Positions 45,456 through 52,820 of a stretch of 64,000 nucleotides of DNA are shown piece after piece (the first letter of the stretch is position 1; each line of letters opens with the position of its first letter). The position numbers and the translations under genes are program-made. The notes under the pieces were generated by a model. It saw only the letters and a list, made by a program, of their open reading frames with translations. It was not told the origin of the DNA and ran no database searches. The stretch is from Verrucomicrobiia bacterium (lineage in GTDB: Bacteria; Verrucomicrobiota; Verrucomicrobiia; Verrucomicrobiales; DEV007): NCBI GenBank assembly GCA_030425385.1, contig JAUIAH010000028.1:1-64000 (forward strand), written 5' to 3'.

Positions 45456-45629
45456 TCACGCTTCCAACTCAGCCCCATCAGGGCGATCAGCCATCGACGG
45501 CCGTTTCCCGGCAAGGGAAAGGAGGGTCTGCACGCCAAAGTAAGCTCCAATGAGCATCAAAAGCGGAACAAACACGACACTTAGGAAGACTGTGATATCT
45601 ATGAAAAGCTGTTTAATTTCGGGATGCAT
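45456..45629 (-). CDS. Possible 57-residue single-pass membrane protein
   Basis: An ATG on the minus strand (45629-45627) opens a 57-codon frame with one strong membrane helix (FLSVVFVPLLMLIGAYFGVQTLL, about residues 15-37). A basic then acidic tail follows (GKRPSMADRPDGAELEA). It sits in the largest gap of the array and is opposite in strand to every tRNA. Small one-helix proteins inside accessory islands are often toxins or regulators, but nothing proves that here. No Shine-Dalgarno. Confidence 0.5.
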   Translation of the reverse strand: MHPEIKQLFIDITVFLSVVFVPLLMLIGAYFGVQTLLSLAGKRPSMADRPDGAELEA

Positions 45630-45738
45630 GACTATCGATTGGGAGGATCACTGTCTAAGAGCACGATGATGGCATGAAAGTCACGTACTTTTGTAGTTAT
45701 TCTCATACAAGCTCTCGCGTGTTCCGAAAAGTTTAGAG

Positions 45739-45814
45739 GGGCGCCCATGTTCCAAAGGGGCGATGCTGCCTTGCAAGCAGCGTGTGGCGGGTGCAAGTCC
45801 CGTGGCGTCCACCA
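45739..45814 (+). tRNA. tRNA-Ala(TGC), non-canonical elbow with G3:U70
   Basis: The AlaRS identity pair G3:U70 is present (45741 with 45808). Acceptor GGGCGCC/GGCGTCC, A73, CCA. Anticodon arm GCTGC/GCAGC with loop CTTGCAA. T-loop TGCAAGT. D-arm degenerate. Confidence 0.9.
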
Positions 45815-45835
45815 ATCGCAGACCCGCTCATTTCG

Positions 45836-45928
45836 GGAGTCTTAACCGGGCAAGCGTACCGGCATCGTCTGCTAAGCGAATGGTCCCACCCATCGTGGGA
45901 TGGGGTGCAAGTCCTCAGGACTCCGCCA
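45836..45928 (+). tRNA. tRNA-Ser(GCT), non-canonical
   Basis: Class II with variable arm TCCCAC/GTGGGA. Acceptor GGAGTCT/GGACTCC, G73, CCA. Anticodon loop CTGCTAA. T-loop TGCAAGT. D-stem CCGG/CCGG with loop GCAAGCGTA. Confidence 0.88.
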
Positions 45929-45937
45929 ATTTAACTC

Positions 45938-46013
45938 AGGCTCGTAGCTCAAACAGTGGAGCAGCGGTCTTTTAATCCGCTGGGTGAGAGTGCAAGTCTC
46001 TCCGAGCCTACCA
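45938..46013 (+). tRNA. tRNA-Lys(TTT), non-canonical
   Basis: Perfect acceptor AGGCTCG/CGAGCCT, A73, CCA. D-stem GCTC/GAGC with loop AAACAGTG. Anticodon loop CTTTTAA. T-loop TGCAAGT. Confidence 0.9.
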
Positions 46014-46041
46014 CTTTCCGCAATTGCTTGGAAGCTTGGAG

Positions 46042-46117
46042 TCCCCTGTGGCAGAAATAGTAATGCGCCGGCCTTTGAAGCCGGAGTGTGTGGGTGCAAG
46101 TCCCTCCGGGGGTGCCA
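46042..46117 (+). tRNA. tRNA-Gln(TTG), non-canonical
   Basis: Acceptor TCCCCTG/CGGGGGT with an open 1:72 (T:T), G73, CCA. A weak first pair is typical of tRNA-Gln. D-loop AAATAGTA. Anticodon loop CTTTGAA. T-loop TGCAAGT. Confidence 0.88.
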
Positions 46118-46125
46118 CTTTGTCA

Positions 46126-46200
46126 GTCCCTGTAGTGTAGTGGCCAGCACGACAGACTTTCGATCTGTAGTCGCGGGTTCGATTCCCGCCAGGGATGCCA
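46126..46200 (+). tRNA. tRNA-Glu(TTC), canonical elbow
   Basis: Acceptor GTCCCTG/CAGGGAT, G73, CCA. D-arm GTGT/GCAC with loop AGTGGCCA. Anticodon loop CTTTCGA. T-loop TTCGATT. Confidence 0.94.
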
Positions 46201-46261
46201 CATTTCCAATGAGTCAATGGATGATCGATGATGCCCTCTTCGATCATGTGATCTCGCATTG

Positions 46262-46336
46262 GTCCGGGTCGTTCAATAGTGAGGACGTCGGTCTCTGAAA
46301 CCGAAGATGATGGTGCAACTCCATCCCCGGATGCCA
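46262..46336 (+). tRNA. tRNA-Gln(CTG), non-canonical
   Basis: Acceptor GTCCGGG/CCCGGAT, G73, CCA. D-loop AATAGTGA. Anticodon arm TCGGT/ACCGA with loop CTCTGAA. T-loop TGCAACT. Confidence 0.9.
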
Positions 46337-46347
46337 CTCAAGAACAA

Positions 46348-46423
46348 AGGTCCGTAGCTCAACAGTGAGAGCAACCGCCTCTTAAGCGGAAGGTTGCGGG
46401 TGCGAATCCCGCCGGGCCCACCA
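46348..46423 (+). tRNA. tRNA-Lys(CTT), non-canonical
   Basis: Acceptor AGGTCCG/CGGGCCC with 1:72 A:C, A73, CCA. D-loop AACAGTGA. Anticodon loop CTCTTAA. T-loop TGCGAAT (G55). Last tRNA of the array, 146 bases before the Ro-like gene. Confidence 0.89.
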
Positions 46424-46552
46424 GTTTCATAGCGCCCGGCGCCTCAGATATCCCCAAAGCCATCTGTGTCTTCGGTGACATCTGTGGTCCACCGGAACGC
46501 TTTGATCGCACATGGCCATCATCAATCCCCCCATTCTAACACATCAACTCGA

Positions 46553-46559
46553 AAGGAGG
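46553..46559 (+). promoter_or_regulatory. Strong ribosome binding site of the Ro-like gene
   Basis: AAGGAGG lies 10 bases before ATG 46570 and fixes this start. It stands out because most genes in the window have no Shine-Dalgarno. Confidence 0.7.
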
Positions 46560-46569
46560 CTCTTTCCTC

Positions 46570-48351
46570 ATGCACCCTAACAACACACTCTCTCCCGAAT
46601 CTCTTGGTCCAGCCGAGAAACTCCTGGATTTGATCATCAACTTTCCTGATCACCTCTGGCACCACCGCCCCGGCGTGATCGTTGAGGGCAAATGGCGCGC
46701 GGCTCGCCCAGAAGAGATTCGCACGTTTCGAACGCAGGGACGTCTCCGCGCGGGAACGTTTCGGCCGCCTGGCCCTAACACCGAAGCCATCGAGCAGGTA
46801 TACGCGACGCTTGGCGACATCTGGCAAACGAACAACGATCTGGCAGCCCGCTTAGCTTCCTATGTGATGCATCACACGGATTGGCGCGACATGAAAGTCG
46901 TTTGCGCAGCCTTCATGCTCGTGCAATCACGCTGTGGCCAACCCGTGACCGAGGACCTTCATGGCGAACGCCATGTTCTCTTCCACGATGACGATTTCCG
47001 AGAAATCGGTGAAGCCATGGTCAAGGCCTACGAGCGTGGTTCTGCGAAGATGCTGAACCCGAAACTGATCCGGCGAATCGGTGATGTGTTAGCGCTTCCT
47101 GGCGTCGTAGAAATCAATCGTCTGTTAGGCTTCGGCCACGCGCAGAAGCGCAAGCCCTTCACTGGCCGCTATGACAAAGCGGTCCGCGACTGGCTGGCCT
47201 TTCGCGAGGCGAACCCTTCGCTTCTCGAGGGACTCCGCAAAGGCGGCTATGCGTCTACGGTGCGCGTTCTCGCCCGAAGAGTGGGTTACAAGCCCAAGTC
47301 ACAAGCCTTCTTTGAAGCGCTGGCCTGGCCTCAGAAGCAACACGCGAACGGTCACCGAACAATTGGCCTTGAAGGCTTACAGATCCACAAGATCTCGTTT
47401 GAGGGACTCACCGAAACGCAGATCTGTGAGATCATCGATCGTGAGACGCTGGGGTGGAAACAGGTCATGGGGCTTTTGCCCAAAGACATCGGTCTGACGC
47501 CGGCGATCTTTGTCGCGCTGATTGATAGGATGTCTGACAAAGACCTCGTGATTCTCACCCCAACCCTTGACGAGTTCCAACTGCTCAAGCATGCTCCCAT
47601 CCGGGAGCGTTGGGAAGCCGCCCTACGCGGACAAGAGGATCAACGCGCACGCAACGTGGCGAAGAACCTGAAAGATCGCGAAACGGCATTAGCGCTAGAG
47701 AATGCGGCCGATGGAGTTGTCACCAAGGCCGTGCAAGAAGCCACGAAAGATCGTGATGTTCACGTCATGTTCCTCATCGACGTCAGCGCCTCTATGGAAG
47801 GCGCCATCGCGCTTTCTCGTGAAGCGCTCTCGATGATGGTGCAAGGGTTTCCGCAAGAGAAGCTCTACATCTCGTGCTTCAACACGGTGGGCAACTGGCT
47901 CAAACCACGCCACTACTCAGCAGCGGGCATCGCACACATGCTAGGGCACGTGCGCGCCGCAGGCGGGACCAACCACAGTGTGGGTGTGCAAGTGTTCCAG
48001 ATGAATCGTGTTCGGATTCCCCAAGACGCGGAGTTGATCCTCTTCGTCGTCGGTGATGAAGCAGGCGAATCGGGACGTCAGTTCGCCCGGGCCATACGGG
48101 ATTCCGGCTACCATCCGACCGCCTTCGCCCACATGGTAAACGTGGCGCCCGGTTGGGCCCGTGGATCCACCGTGCGAGATGCGGCTTCCGAACTCGGCTT
48201 GCCTTACACCGAAGTCGTCGTGGACCAGTTCTGCGATGTCTATCAAGTGCAACGCACGCTTAAAGCAGTGCTCGAAGCCACGCCTCATCGGACGGGAATC
48301 TCGCTCGTAGAGAAGATCCTCCAGACCGAGTTGCTCGTGAAACCTTACTAA
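46570..48351 (+). CDS. Ro60/TROVE-like RNA-binding protein with von Willebrand A domain
   Basis: 593 residues. The N-terminal about 390 residues are all-helical, as in the HEAT-like ring of Ro60 proteins (segments around LAARLASYVMHHTDWRD and LGWKQVMGLLPKDIGLTPA). The C-terminal vWA domain (about 400-590) has the metal site DVSASM, a later GGTNHS and VVGDEAGE. Ro proteins bind misfolded RNAs and Y RNAs and feed RNA decay or repair. The array ends 146 bases upstream on the same strand. The overall order matches Ro family proteins, but sequence similarity in the ring is weak, so the family is inferred. Confidence 0.68.
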   Translation: MHPNNTLSPESLGPAEKLLDLIINFPDHLWHHRPGVIVEGKWRAARPEEIRTFRTQGRLRAGTFRPPGPNTEAIEQVYATLGDIWQTNNDLAARLASYVMHHTDWRDMKVVCAAFMLVQSRCGQPVTEDLHGERHVLFHDDDFREIGEAMVKAYERGSAKMLNPKLIRRIGDVLALPGVVEINRLLGFGHAQKRKPFTGRYDKAVRDWLAFREANPSLLEGLRKGGYASTVRVLARRVGYKPKSQAFFEALAWPQKQHANGHRTIGLEGLQIHKISFEGLTETQICEIIDRETLGWKQVMGLLPKDIGLTPAIFVALIDRMSDKDLVILTPTLDEFQLLKHAPIRERWEAALRGQEDQRARNVAKNLKDRETALALENAADGVVTKAVQEATKDRDVHVMFLIDVSASMEGAIALSREALSMMVQGFPQEKLYISCFNTVGNWLKPRHYSAAGIAHMLGHVRAAGGTNHSVGVQVFQMNRVRIPQDAELILFVVGDEAGESGRQFARAIRDSGYHPTAFAHMVNVAPGWARGSTVRDAASELGLPYTEVVVDQFCDVYQVQRTLKAVLEATPHRTGISLVEKILQTELLVKPY

Positions 48352-48449
48352 CAATCCTTCAATCTTACCTTAGGCACATGCCGGGGCGGAGAATCGGCTC
48401 CGTCCCGGCGAACACGACTCTTTCCTGCGGGATGCAATCGGCCGGAAGT

Positions 48450-48525
48450 TACAAGCTAGCTCATTCGGTAGAGCATCTGATCAGAACTCAGAATGTGGTT
48501 GGTTCGAATCCAACGCTGATACAAA
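48450..48525 (+). ncRNA. tRNA-like element with defective acceptor stem
   Basis: D-arm GCTC/GAGC with canonical GG and T-arm GTTGG/CCAAC with canonical TTCGAAT. The anticodon stem TCTGA/TCAGA has loop TCAGAAC (C33). The acceptor TACAAGC/GCTGATA has two internal mismatches and there is no CCA. It lies between the Ro-like gene and the next gene and reads as a tRNA mimic rather than a working tRNA. Confidence 0.55.
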
Positions 48526-48588
48526 CACTTCTCTCCACTCGCATCCCGCAGACTCTTTCCTCAGAACGCTAACGAAAACCACGACACC

Positions 48589-49413
48589 ATGAACTACACC
48601 GCCTTTCTCCAAACAGGGATCCAGGAACAAATCCTCCCCTACTTCGAAGGGAAGACAGTGTGTGACCGCGAGCGCACCTATCGCTTGCGTCAACGCCTTG
48701 CTCCCGGCTGGTATCGCTTTCACATCTCGGGACGTTACGCAGACGCTCTCAGCCCTGCCGATTCCGATGCGGAGACCTGGAGTCTGCGCACGACGCAAGG
48801 CTACATGGTCCAGGATCGACTGATCACACAGACGCAGTCCGAGAAGCTTCACGGGATTCCCGTAGACGAGCATCTGCCTCGATTCGCGCCCGTCGTAGCG
48901 TGGCGCTGGTTTGATGGCCACCTGTTCTTCGCCCATCAAGCCTTTGAAACGGAAGTCGACCTCGCCGTCCGCATCGCCTACGAAGATGAACTAGCCATCA
49001 CCGCGATCAAAGGTGTGACGCCAGCACTGGCTCAGGCGTTTGTGTTAGAAACCGCGCGACGCACCTTGCAACGAGAACTCGCCGCACGCCAGCGTCAGGA
49101 AAGCATTCTCCGCGATCAACGGAAGGCCATACGGCGTGCTCACACCACGCTGCAGGATCGCCTCACTCTGGCACTCGCACATTCGGGAGCCCAGCTCATG
49201 GATTTCCGATCCGCACAGGGCACAGAAGTGGTGGTTCGCTACCGGCTAGACCGCCAGCGCTACGAATGCGTCGTCGACACCGAGTCCCTTCAGATCCTCG
49301 ATGCTGGCATCTGCCTGGAAGGCGCGGACCGGGAGCTCAGCCTCTCGAGCCTCCCCTCTGCCGTCCGTGAAGCCTCACAAAGCGGCGAACTCCATGTCTT
49401 TCGGCATGGCTAA
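48589..49413 (+). CDS. Unknown protein of the Ro/E1-like operon
   Basis: 274 residues. The N-terminal half is beta-rich with aromatic residues (APGWYRFHISGRY, APVVAWRWFDGHLFF). A strongly charged helical or coiled-coil segment covers about 155-195 (ARRTLQRELAARQRQESILRDQRKAIRRAH). The C-terminal part is beta-rich with RYRLDRQRYECVVDTESLQILDAGICL. No signal peptide, so likely cytoplasmic. I recognise no family. Its position between the Ro-like gene and the small Gly-ending/E1-like pair suggests a role as an E2-like or adaptor partner, but no catalytic Cys motif is visible. Confidence 0.75.
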   Translation: MNYTAFLQTGIQEQILPYFEGKTVCDRERTYRLRQRLAPGWYRFHISGRYADALSPADSDAETWSLRTTQGYMVQDRLITQTQSEKLHGIPVDEHLPRFAPVVAWRWFDGHLFFAHQAFETEVDLAVRIAYEDELAITAIKGVTPALAQAFVLETARRTLQRELAARQRQESILRDQRKAIRRAHTTLQDRLTLALAHSGAQLMDFRSAQGTEVVVRYRLDRQRYECVVDTESLQILDAGICLEGADRELSLSSLPSAVREASQSGELHVFRHG

Positions 49414-49439
49414 CTCAACAAGACTCACACAATCCATCT

Positions 49440-49679
49440 ATGAAATCAGCAACGATCAACATCACCTATCAAGGCCTCAGCGCCAACTACCTCACCCCAC
49501 TTCCCAAGAACGCGAGCGATGCCATGATTCGACGTGTCTGTGAGGAAGCGATCCGCGGCGGCGAGGTACCAGAGCTTCCTCGCGCCATTCCCGCCAACGC
49601 CTTCGCCGCTCACGTGGTGGACCGCTTCCAGGGCGCCAAGAACCAGTTCATCGTGCGCCCGCAAGTGCCGTTCGGCTAA
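49440..49679 (+). CDS. Small protein ending in Gly, possible ubiquitin-like modifier
   Basis: 79 residues. An N-terminal strand (SATINITYQG) leads to a helix (DAMIRRVCEEAI) and a final strand ending NQFIVRPQVPFG. Small beta-grasp proteins ending in Gly next to ThiF/E1 proteins are the usual layout of prokaryotic ubiquitin-like or sulfur-carrier systems. Here the terminal residue is a single Gly rather than Gly-Gly, so the assignment is tentative. The E1-like gene begins 22 bases downstream. Confidence 0.65.
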   Translation: MKSATINITYQGLSANYLTPLPKNASDAMIRRVCEEAIRGGEVPELPRAIPANAFAAHVVDRFQGAKNQFIVRPQVPFG

Positions 49680-49701
49680 CATTGAACCACTAACCACCCG
49701 C

Positions 49702-50283
49702 ATGAAGATCACCATCTGCGGCGGGGGAGCCCTCGGCTCTCACGTCCTCTACCTGTCCCGCAGCCTCTCCAATGCTCGCTTTGGAGTCATCGATAACGAC
49801 CGCGTGGAGACGAAGAATTTGGCAGCTCAATGGTTTGTGAAACCGATGCTCGGCAAGAACAAGGCCACCGCCCTGAAGTTGCAGATGGCCAACTTCTTCG
49901 GCTGCGCGATCGATGCCTCCCCTGTCCGACTCAGCAAAGTGAACATGCAGGAATTGTTAGGGTCCACCGATCTCGTCGTTGATTGTTTCGACAACGGCGC
50001 TAGCCGCCAGTTAATTCAGGACTTTGTCAGAGAAACGTCCACACCCTGTGTCCACGCGGGGCTGGCAGCGGATGGGACCTTCGGAGCCGTCCGCTGGGAC
50101 CGCGACTTCGTCATCGATCACGAACCGGTGGAAGGACAGGCCACCTGCGAAGGAGGCGCGTTTCTGCCTCTTATCGTGCAGGCGTCAGTGTCTTTAGTCG
50201 AAGCGATTCGCACGTTTCAAACGGAGCGTTCCGAAACCAACTGGAACATCCGACCAGGGAGAACGGAGAAGCTCGAAACGTGA
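49702..50283 (+). CDS. ThiF/E1-like adenylyl-transferase
   Basis: 193 residues from ATG 49702; the longer open frame from 49534 overlaps the small gene and is not needed. The Rossmann ATP site is GGGALGSH (residues 6-13). E1-type residues follow: IDNDRVETKNLAAQWF, the Lys in LGKNKA, and the acidic VDCFDNGASR. It would adenylate the C-terminus of a small modifier. It lacks the zinc CxxC pairs of ThiF/MoeB, and the catalytic Cys is uncertain (CVHAG or ATCEGG). It resembles the compact E1-like proteins of plasmid PRTRC-type clusters. Confidence 0.83.
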   Translation: MKITICGGGALGSHVLYLSRSLSNARFGVIDNDRVETKNLAAQWFVKPMLGKNKATALKLQMANFFGCAIDASPVRLSKVNMQELLGSTDLVVDCFDNGASRQLIQDFVRETSTPCVHAGLAADGTFGAVRWDRDFVIDHEPVEGQATCEGGAFLPLIVQASVSLVEAIRTFQTERSETNWNIRPGRTEKLET

Positions 50284-50739
50284 GACAACTCCGAAGGGGC
50301 GACATTCCTGTCGCCCACCTGTGGGTTTACCTAACAGAAGGAAGCGAAGGGAAACGTGTCAGTCTTCGTTTCCTTTGCTGCCTTCTGTTAGACCCTCACT
50401 AGCGAGCGCTTGGGAGAACACTATTTCTTTCCAATGCTCTAGCCGAGGAGATCCTATCACTGCCCGAGGTCATCGCACGCGATTTCGATGAGCAATTCTG
50501 CGATGGACGCCCGCGGCTTCGTTTAGAGCTTTACTCGCAGCATGGGCTTGCCCCCCTTACCGGGATTCTTCTCAGCATATCGCAAGGCGCTTCCTGATGT
50601 CGTGATCCAAGTGCGCAACGGCACCGGTGATCTTGACCATTCCTTTCATTCTAACAAACCACTTTCGGTAGCCTGCGGCCTGGAAAGCATCCTGGAAAGG
50701 TCCCGCGTATCGGTCCCGGAAACTACGGGGACTTCAAAT
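50284..50739 (+). other. Hairpins and possible coding remnant
   Basis: GGGCGACA/TGTCGCCC forms a hairpin near 50297-50316. A 61-base near-perfect hairpin fills 50331-50391 (CTAACAGAAGG with its complement, then AAGGGAAACG with its complement). From 50400 to 50597 an open frame without a start codon reads AEEILSLPEVIARDFDEQF and similar protein-like sequence, possibly a fragment of a lost gene. Confidence 0.45.
50331..50391 (+). ncRNA. Long hairpin after the E1-like gene
   Basis: 11-bp outer stem (50331-50341 with 50381-50391), an internal loop, then about a 10-bp inner stem and a 10-base loop. No T-run follows, so it looks like a processing or structural element rather than an intrinsic terminator. 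Confidence 0.55.
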
Positions 50740-50813
50740 CCTCCAGTAGCTCATTGGTAGAGCATCTGACTCATCATCAGAAGGTAGCTGGTTCGAATCC
50801 AGCCGTACATCCA
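50740..50813 (+). ncRNA. tRNA-Met(CAT)-like element without acceptor pairing
   Basis: Canonical D-arm (GCTC/GAGC, loop ATTGGTA), anticodon arm TCTGA/TCAGA with loop CTCATCA, and T-arm GCTGG/CCAGC with TTCGAAT. The seven bases before T8 (CCTCCAG) do not pair with CGTACAT on the 3' side. CCA follows. It shares the D-arm and anticodon stem with the element at 48450. A tRNA mimic or relic; a working tRNA is unlikely. Confidence 0.55.
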
Positions 50814-50984
50814 TTCGTTTGGCGACGCGGCCTGCGTTGCCTCGCGCAGCGCAACCGTGCGTGGTGCCTTGCAAAGTGGGCCTCTCGGGCGCGGCCGATG
50901 CCTCGTCTGGAAACAGACAAGGCGTTTCCCCTGCCATGACGCCCGCTTTCCGCATGCACGGCGGGGTCTGCGTCGCCAAGCGAA
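50814..50984 (+). ncRNA. Candidate 171-nt structured RNA with paired ends
   Basis: 50814-50828 pairs with 50970-50984 over 15 positions (one G:U). Inside are GTTGC/GCAAC and a hairpin GCCTcGTCTG-GAAA-CAGACaAGGC with a GNRA tetraloop (about 50907-50930). It begins right after the tRNA-like element and ends 50 bases before the slipin gene. A closed terminal stem joined to a tRNA mimic recalls bacterial Y RNAs (YrlA type), but this is shape-based inference. Confidence 0.55.
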
Positions 50985-51034
50985 CCCTTTCAAACACACC
51001 ATCTACTCAATAACTATCAACCACAACCACTATC

Positions 51035-51835
51035 ATGAACACGATCCAACTCCTTCTTTTCGTGGTGGTAGCGCTCGTGTTATGGGGCGCGGCCCACGCT
51101 GCTCTCCGACATTGGTGCCAAAGCCATACCATCTGGGACTACCAGACCGCCTTACATTACAAGAACGGCCAGTTTGTCCAAACTTTGACGCCGGGGCGCC
51201 ACCGCCTTTGGGGGCGTGGGCACACGGTTGTCGTCTACGAGAATCGCGTGATGGAGCTCGTCGTCCAGAGCCAGGAACTCATCACGAGTGATTCGGCGAC
51301 GATCAAGCTAAGCGCGGTGGCCCACTATCGCATCGGCGATGCACGGCGTTTCCACGAAACCGTCGCCGATGGACACCAGGCGCTCTACACGCAGGTCCAG
51401 CTGGCCCTGCGCGAGGTGCTGGGTTCTCTCGACCTCGATGCCGTCCTGGCGGAGAAAGGGGGCTTTTCCAAGCCGCTCCTGGAGGCTATCTGCAAGAGCG
51501 GCGTGCCTGAAGCCATGGGCATCGAACTGCAACGCGTCGTGTTGCGCGATCTCATGCTGAGCGGTGAATTGAAAGCCGCCTTCGCCAGTGTGCTAGGTGC
51601 ACGCAAAGAAGCCCAGGCCAAGCAGGAACGTGCTCGCGGAGACGCGGCCGCCCTGCGCACCATGGCCAATGCGGCTCGTGTCCTGGAGAACAATCCAGAA
51701 CTGTTGCGCCTACGCTACCTCGACACGCTCAAGGAGTTGGGCGCCGGCTACGGCAGCTCGCTCTTCATCGGGCTTCCTGACGATTTGGCCAAAGCGGCTC
51801 TTGTCGACTCAGGAAAGCGTCAGGGTTCGGTTTAG
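51035..51835 (+). CDS. SPFH/Band 7 slipin-like membrane protein
   Basis: 266 residues. An N-terminal membrane helix (LLLFVVVALVLWGAAHAAL) is followed by an SPFH domain: TPGRHRLWGRGHTVVVYENRVME, ITSDSATIKLSAVAHYRI and ALREVLGSLDLDAVL. A helical C-terminus (ARKEAQAKQERARGDAAALR) would oligomerise. Slipins form membrane scaffolds and are recurrent neighbours of bacterial RNA-repair genes. Here it follows Ro-like and E1-like genes on the same strand. No partner NfeD protease is present. Confidence 0.88.
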   Translation: MNTIQLLLFVVVALVLWGAAHAALRHWCQSHTIWDYQTALHYKNGQFVQTLTPGRHRLWGRGHTVVVYENRVMELVVQSQELITSDSATIKLSAVAHYRIGDARRFHETVADGHQALYTQVQLALREVLGSLDLDAVLAEKGGFSKPLLEAICKSGVPEAMGIELQRVVLRDLMLSGELKAAFASVLGARKEAQAKQERARGDAAALRTMANAARVLENNPELLRLRYLDTLKELGAGYGSSLFIGLPDDLAKAALVDSGKRQGSV

Positions 51836-51956
51836 GTCCCGGTTGGGTCAGTGGACCCGCACGGCCGCGTCTTCGTGAGTGCGCTCACGGGGCGCGGTCG
51901 TGCGTTTCATCGATAAATCCTGCGGAGATCGCAGTGGGATCACGCGTATCACACCA

Positions 51957-52820
51957 ATGAAGTTCATTCACACTTGGTGTATTCTCGGCTGCAGTTGCGT
52001 GGCCCTGTTAAGTTGCGATCAATCGGAGAAGGCTCCCGAGGGGCCTACCCCAGAGGAGCTCGCTGAAAGGCAGGCGGAAGAACGCGCTCTCCGAGAGGCG
52101 CAGCGCGAAGAACGGGAGGCCGCGAGGCGCGAGAAGGTGATGGAGGAGATGCGTCAGAAAGAATTGGCACGCACCAAGGCCCGCGAAGAGGCCAAGCAAC
52201 GGAAGGCCGAGCGTGAACAAGCGGCTGCGGAAGCGAAGGCGGAGGCGGCCAAGAGCGAGGAAGGATCCGACATCGATTGGGAAGCCTGGGAAGATAAGAT
52301 GGTGATGCGGCTGGGATCACGCGGCATGGATCTGGGAACGGTGCGCACCGTGCGCGGGAAAGTCTTTCGCGAAGCAGTCGTCCAAGGGGCGACCGCCAAG
52401 GCCCTCACGCTATACCATTCCAAGGGGGTGGATGAGATTCCTTACGGGGATCTGCAAGGCAACTTGCAGGAGAAATTTCTCTTTGATGCGGAAGAGCGCG
52501 CCATGCTAGCGGCTGGCGGCGAGCCACCCAATCTGCGCGGTGAGGTCTATCATCGCGTCAAGGAGCGCGTGGAAATGGCACAACGCGCTTCTTTGGACGA
52601 AGCACTCGCAAACGAAGAGCCACCCGCAGGCGAAACCGCCCTTGAACGCCGACGTCGCCTCGCTAATGAGGTGAATCAACAGCGCGTCCGCCTGACCCGC
52701 ATGAAAGAAGCCGGAAGCCGCGAGGTCGGCGACCAGCAGCGCTTGGTAGCTCAGTTGGAACAGCAACTGAAGACGGCAGCCCAAGAGGTCATCCGTCAGC
52801 GTAAAGCGCAAGTCCGCTAG
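51957..52820 (+). CDS. Coiled-coil lipoprotein
   Basis: About 287 residues from ATG 51957 (an in-frame start 26 codons upstream is unlikely). The signal ends in the lipobox LLSC near residue 20. Residues about 28-105 are a near-continuous Glu/Arg/Lys/Ala helix predicted as coiled coil. A middle beta-like part (MDLGTVRTVRGKVFREAVVQGATAKALTLYHSKG) is followed by a second helical region. Membership in the Ro/slipin group is uncertain. Confidence 0.72.
   Translation: MKFIHTWCILGCSCVALLSCDQSEKAPEGPTPEELAERQAEERALREAQREEREAARREKVMEEMRQKELARTKAREEAKQRKAEREQAAAEAKAEAAKSEEGSDIDWEAWEDKMVMRLGSRGMDLGTVRTVRGKVFREAVVQGATAKALTLYHSKGVDEIPYGDLQGNLQEKFLFDAEERAMLAAGGEPPNLRGEVYHRVKERVEMAQRASLDEALANEEPPAGETALERRRRLANEVNQQRVRLTRMKEAGSREVGDQQRLVAQLEQQLKTAAQEVIRQRKAQVR

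Noticed and set aside
43606-46337. Many 60-115 codon open frames within the tRNA array
   Set aside because: They run straight through tRNA genes on either strand and have no protein-like features.
42114-46423. CRISPR array
   Set aside because: Units are similar because they are tRNAs; there are no identical repeats with regular spacers and no cas genes.
49534-49701. Longer start for the E1-like gene
   Set aside because: It would overlap the small Gly-ending gene, and the added residues look non-coding.
43578-50813. Prophage or integrative element explanation
   Set aside because: No integrase, capsid, terminase, attachment repeats or transposase are visible in or beside the region.
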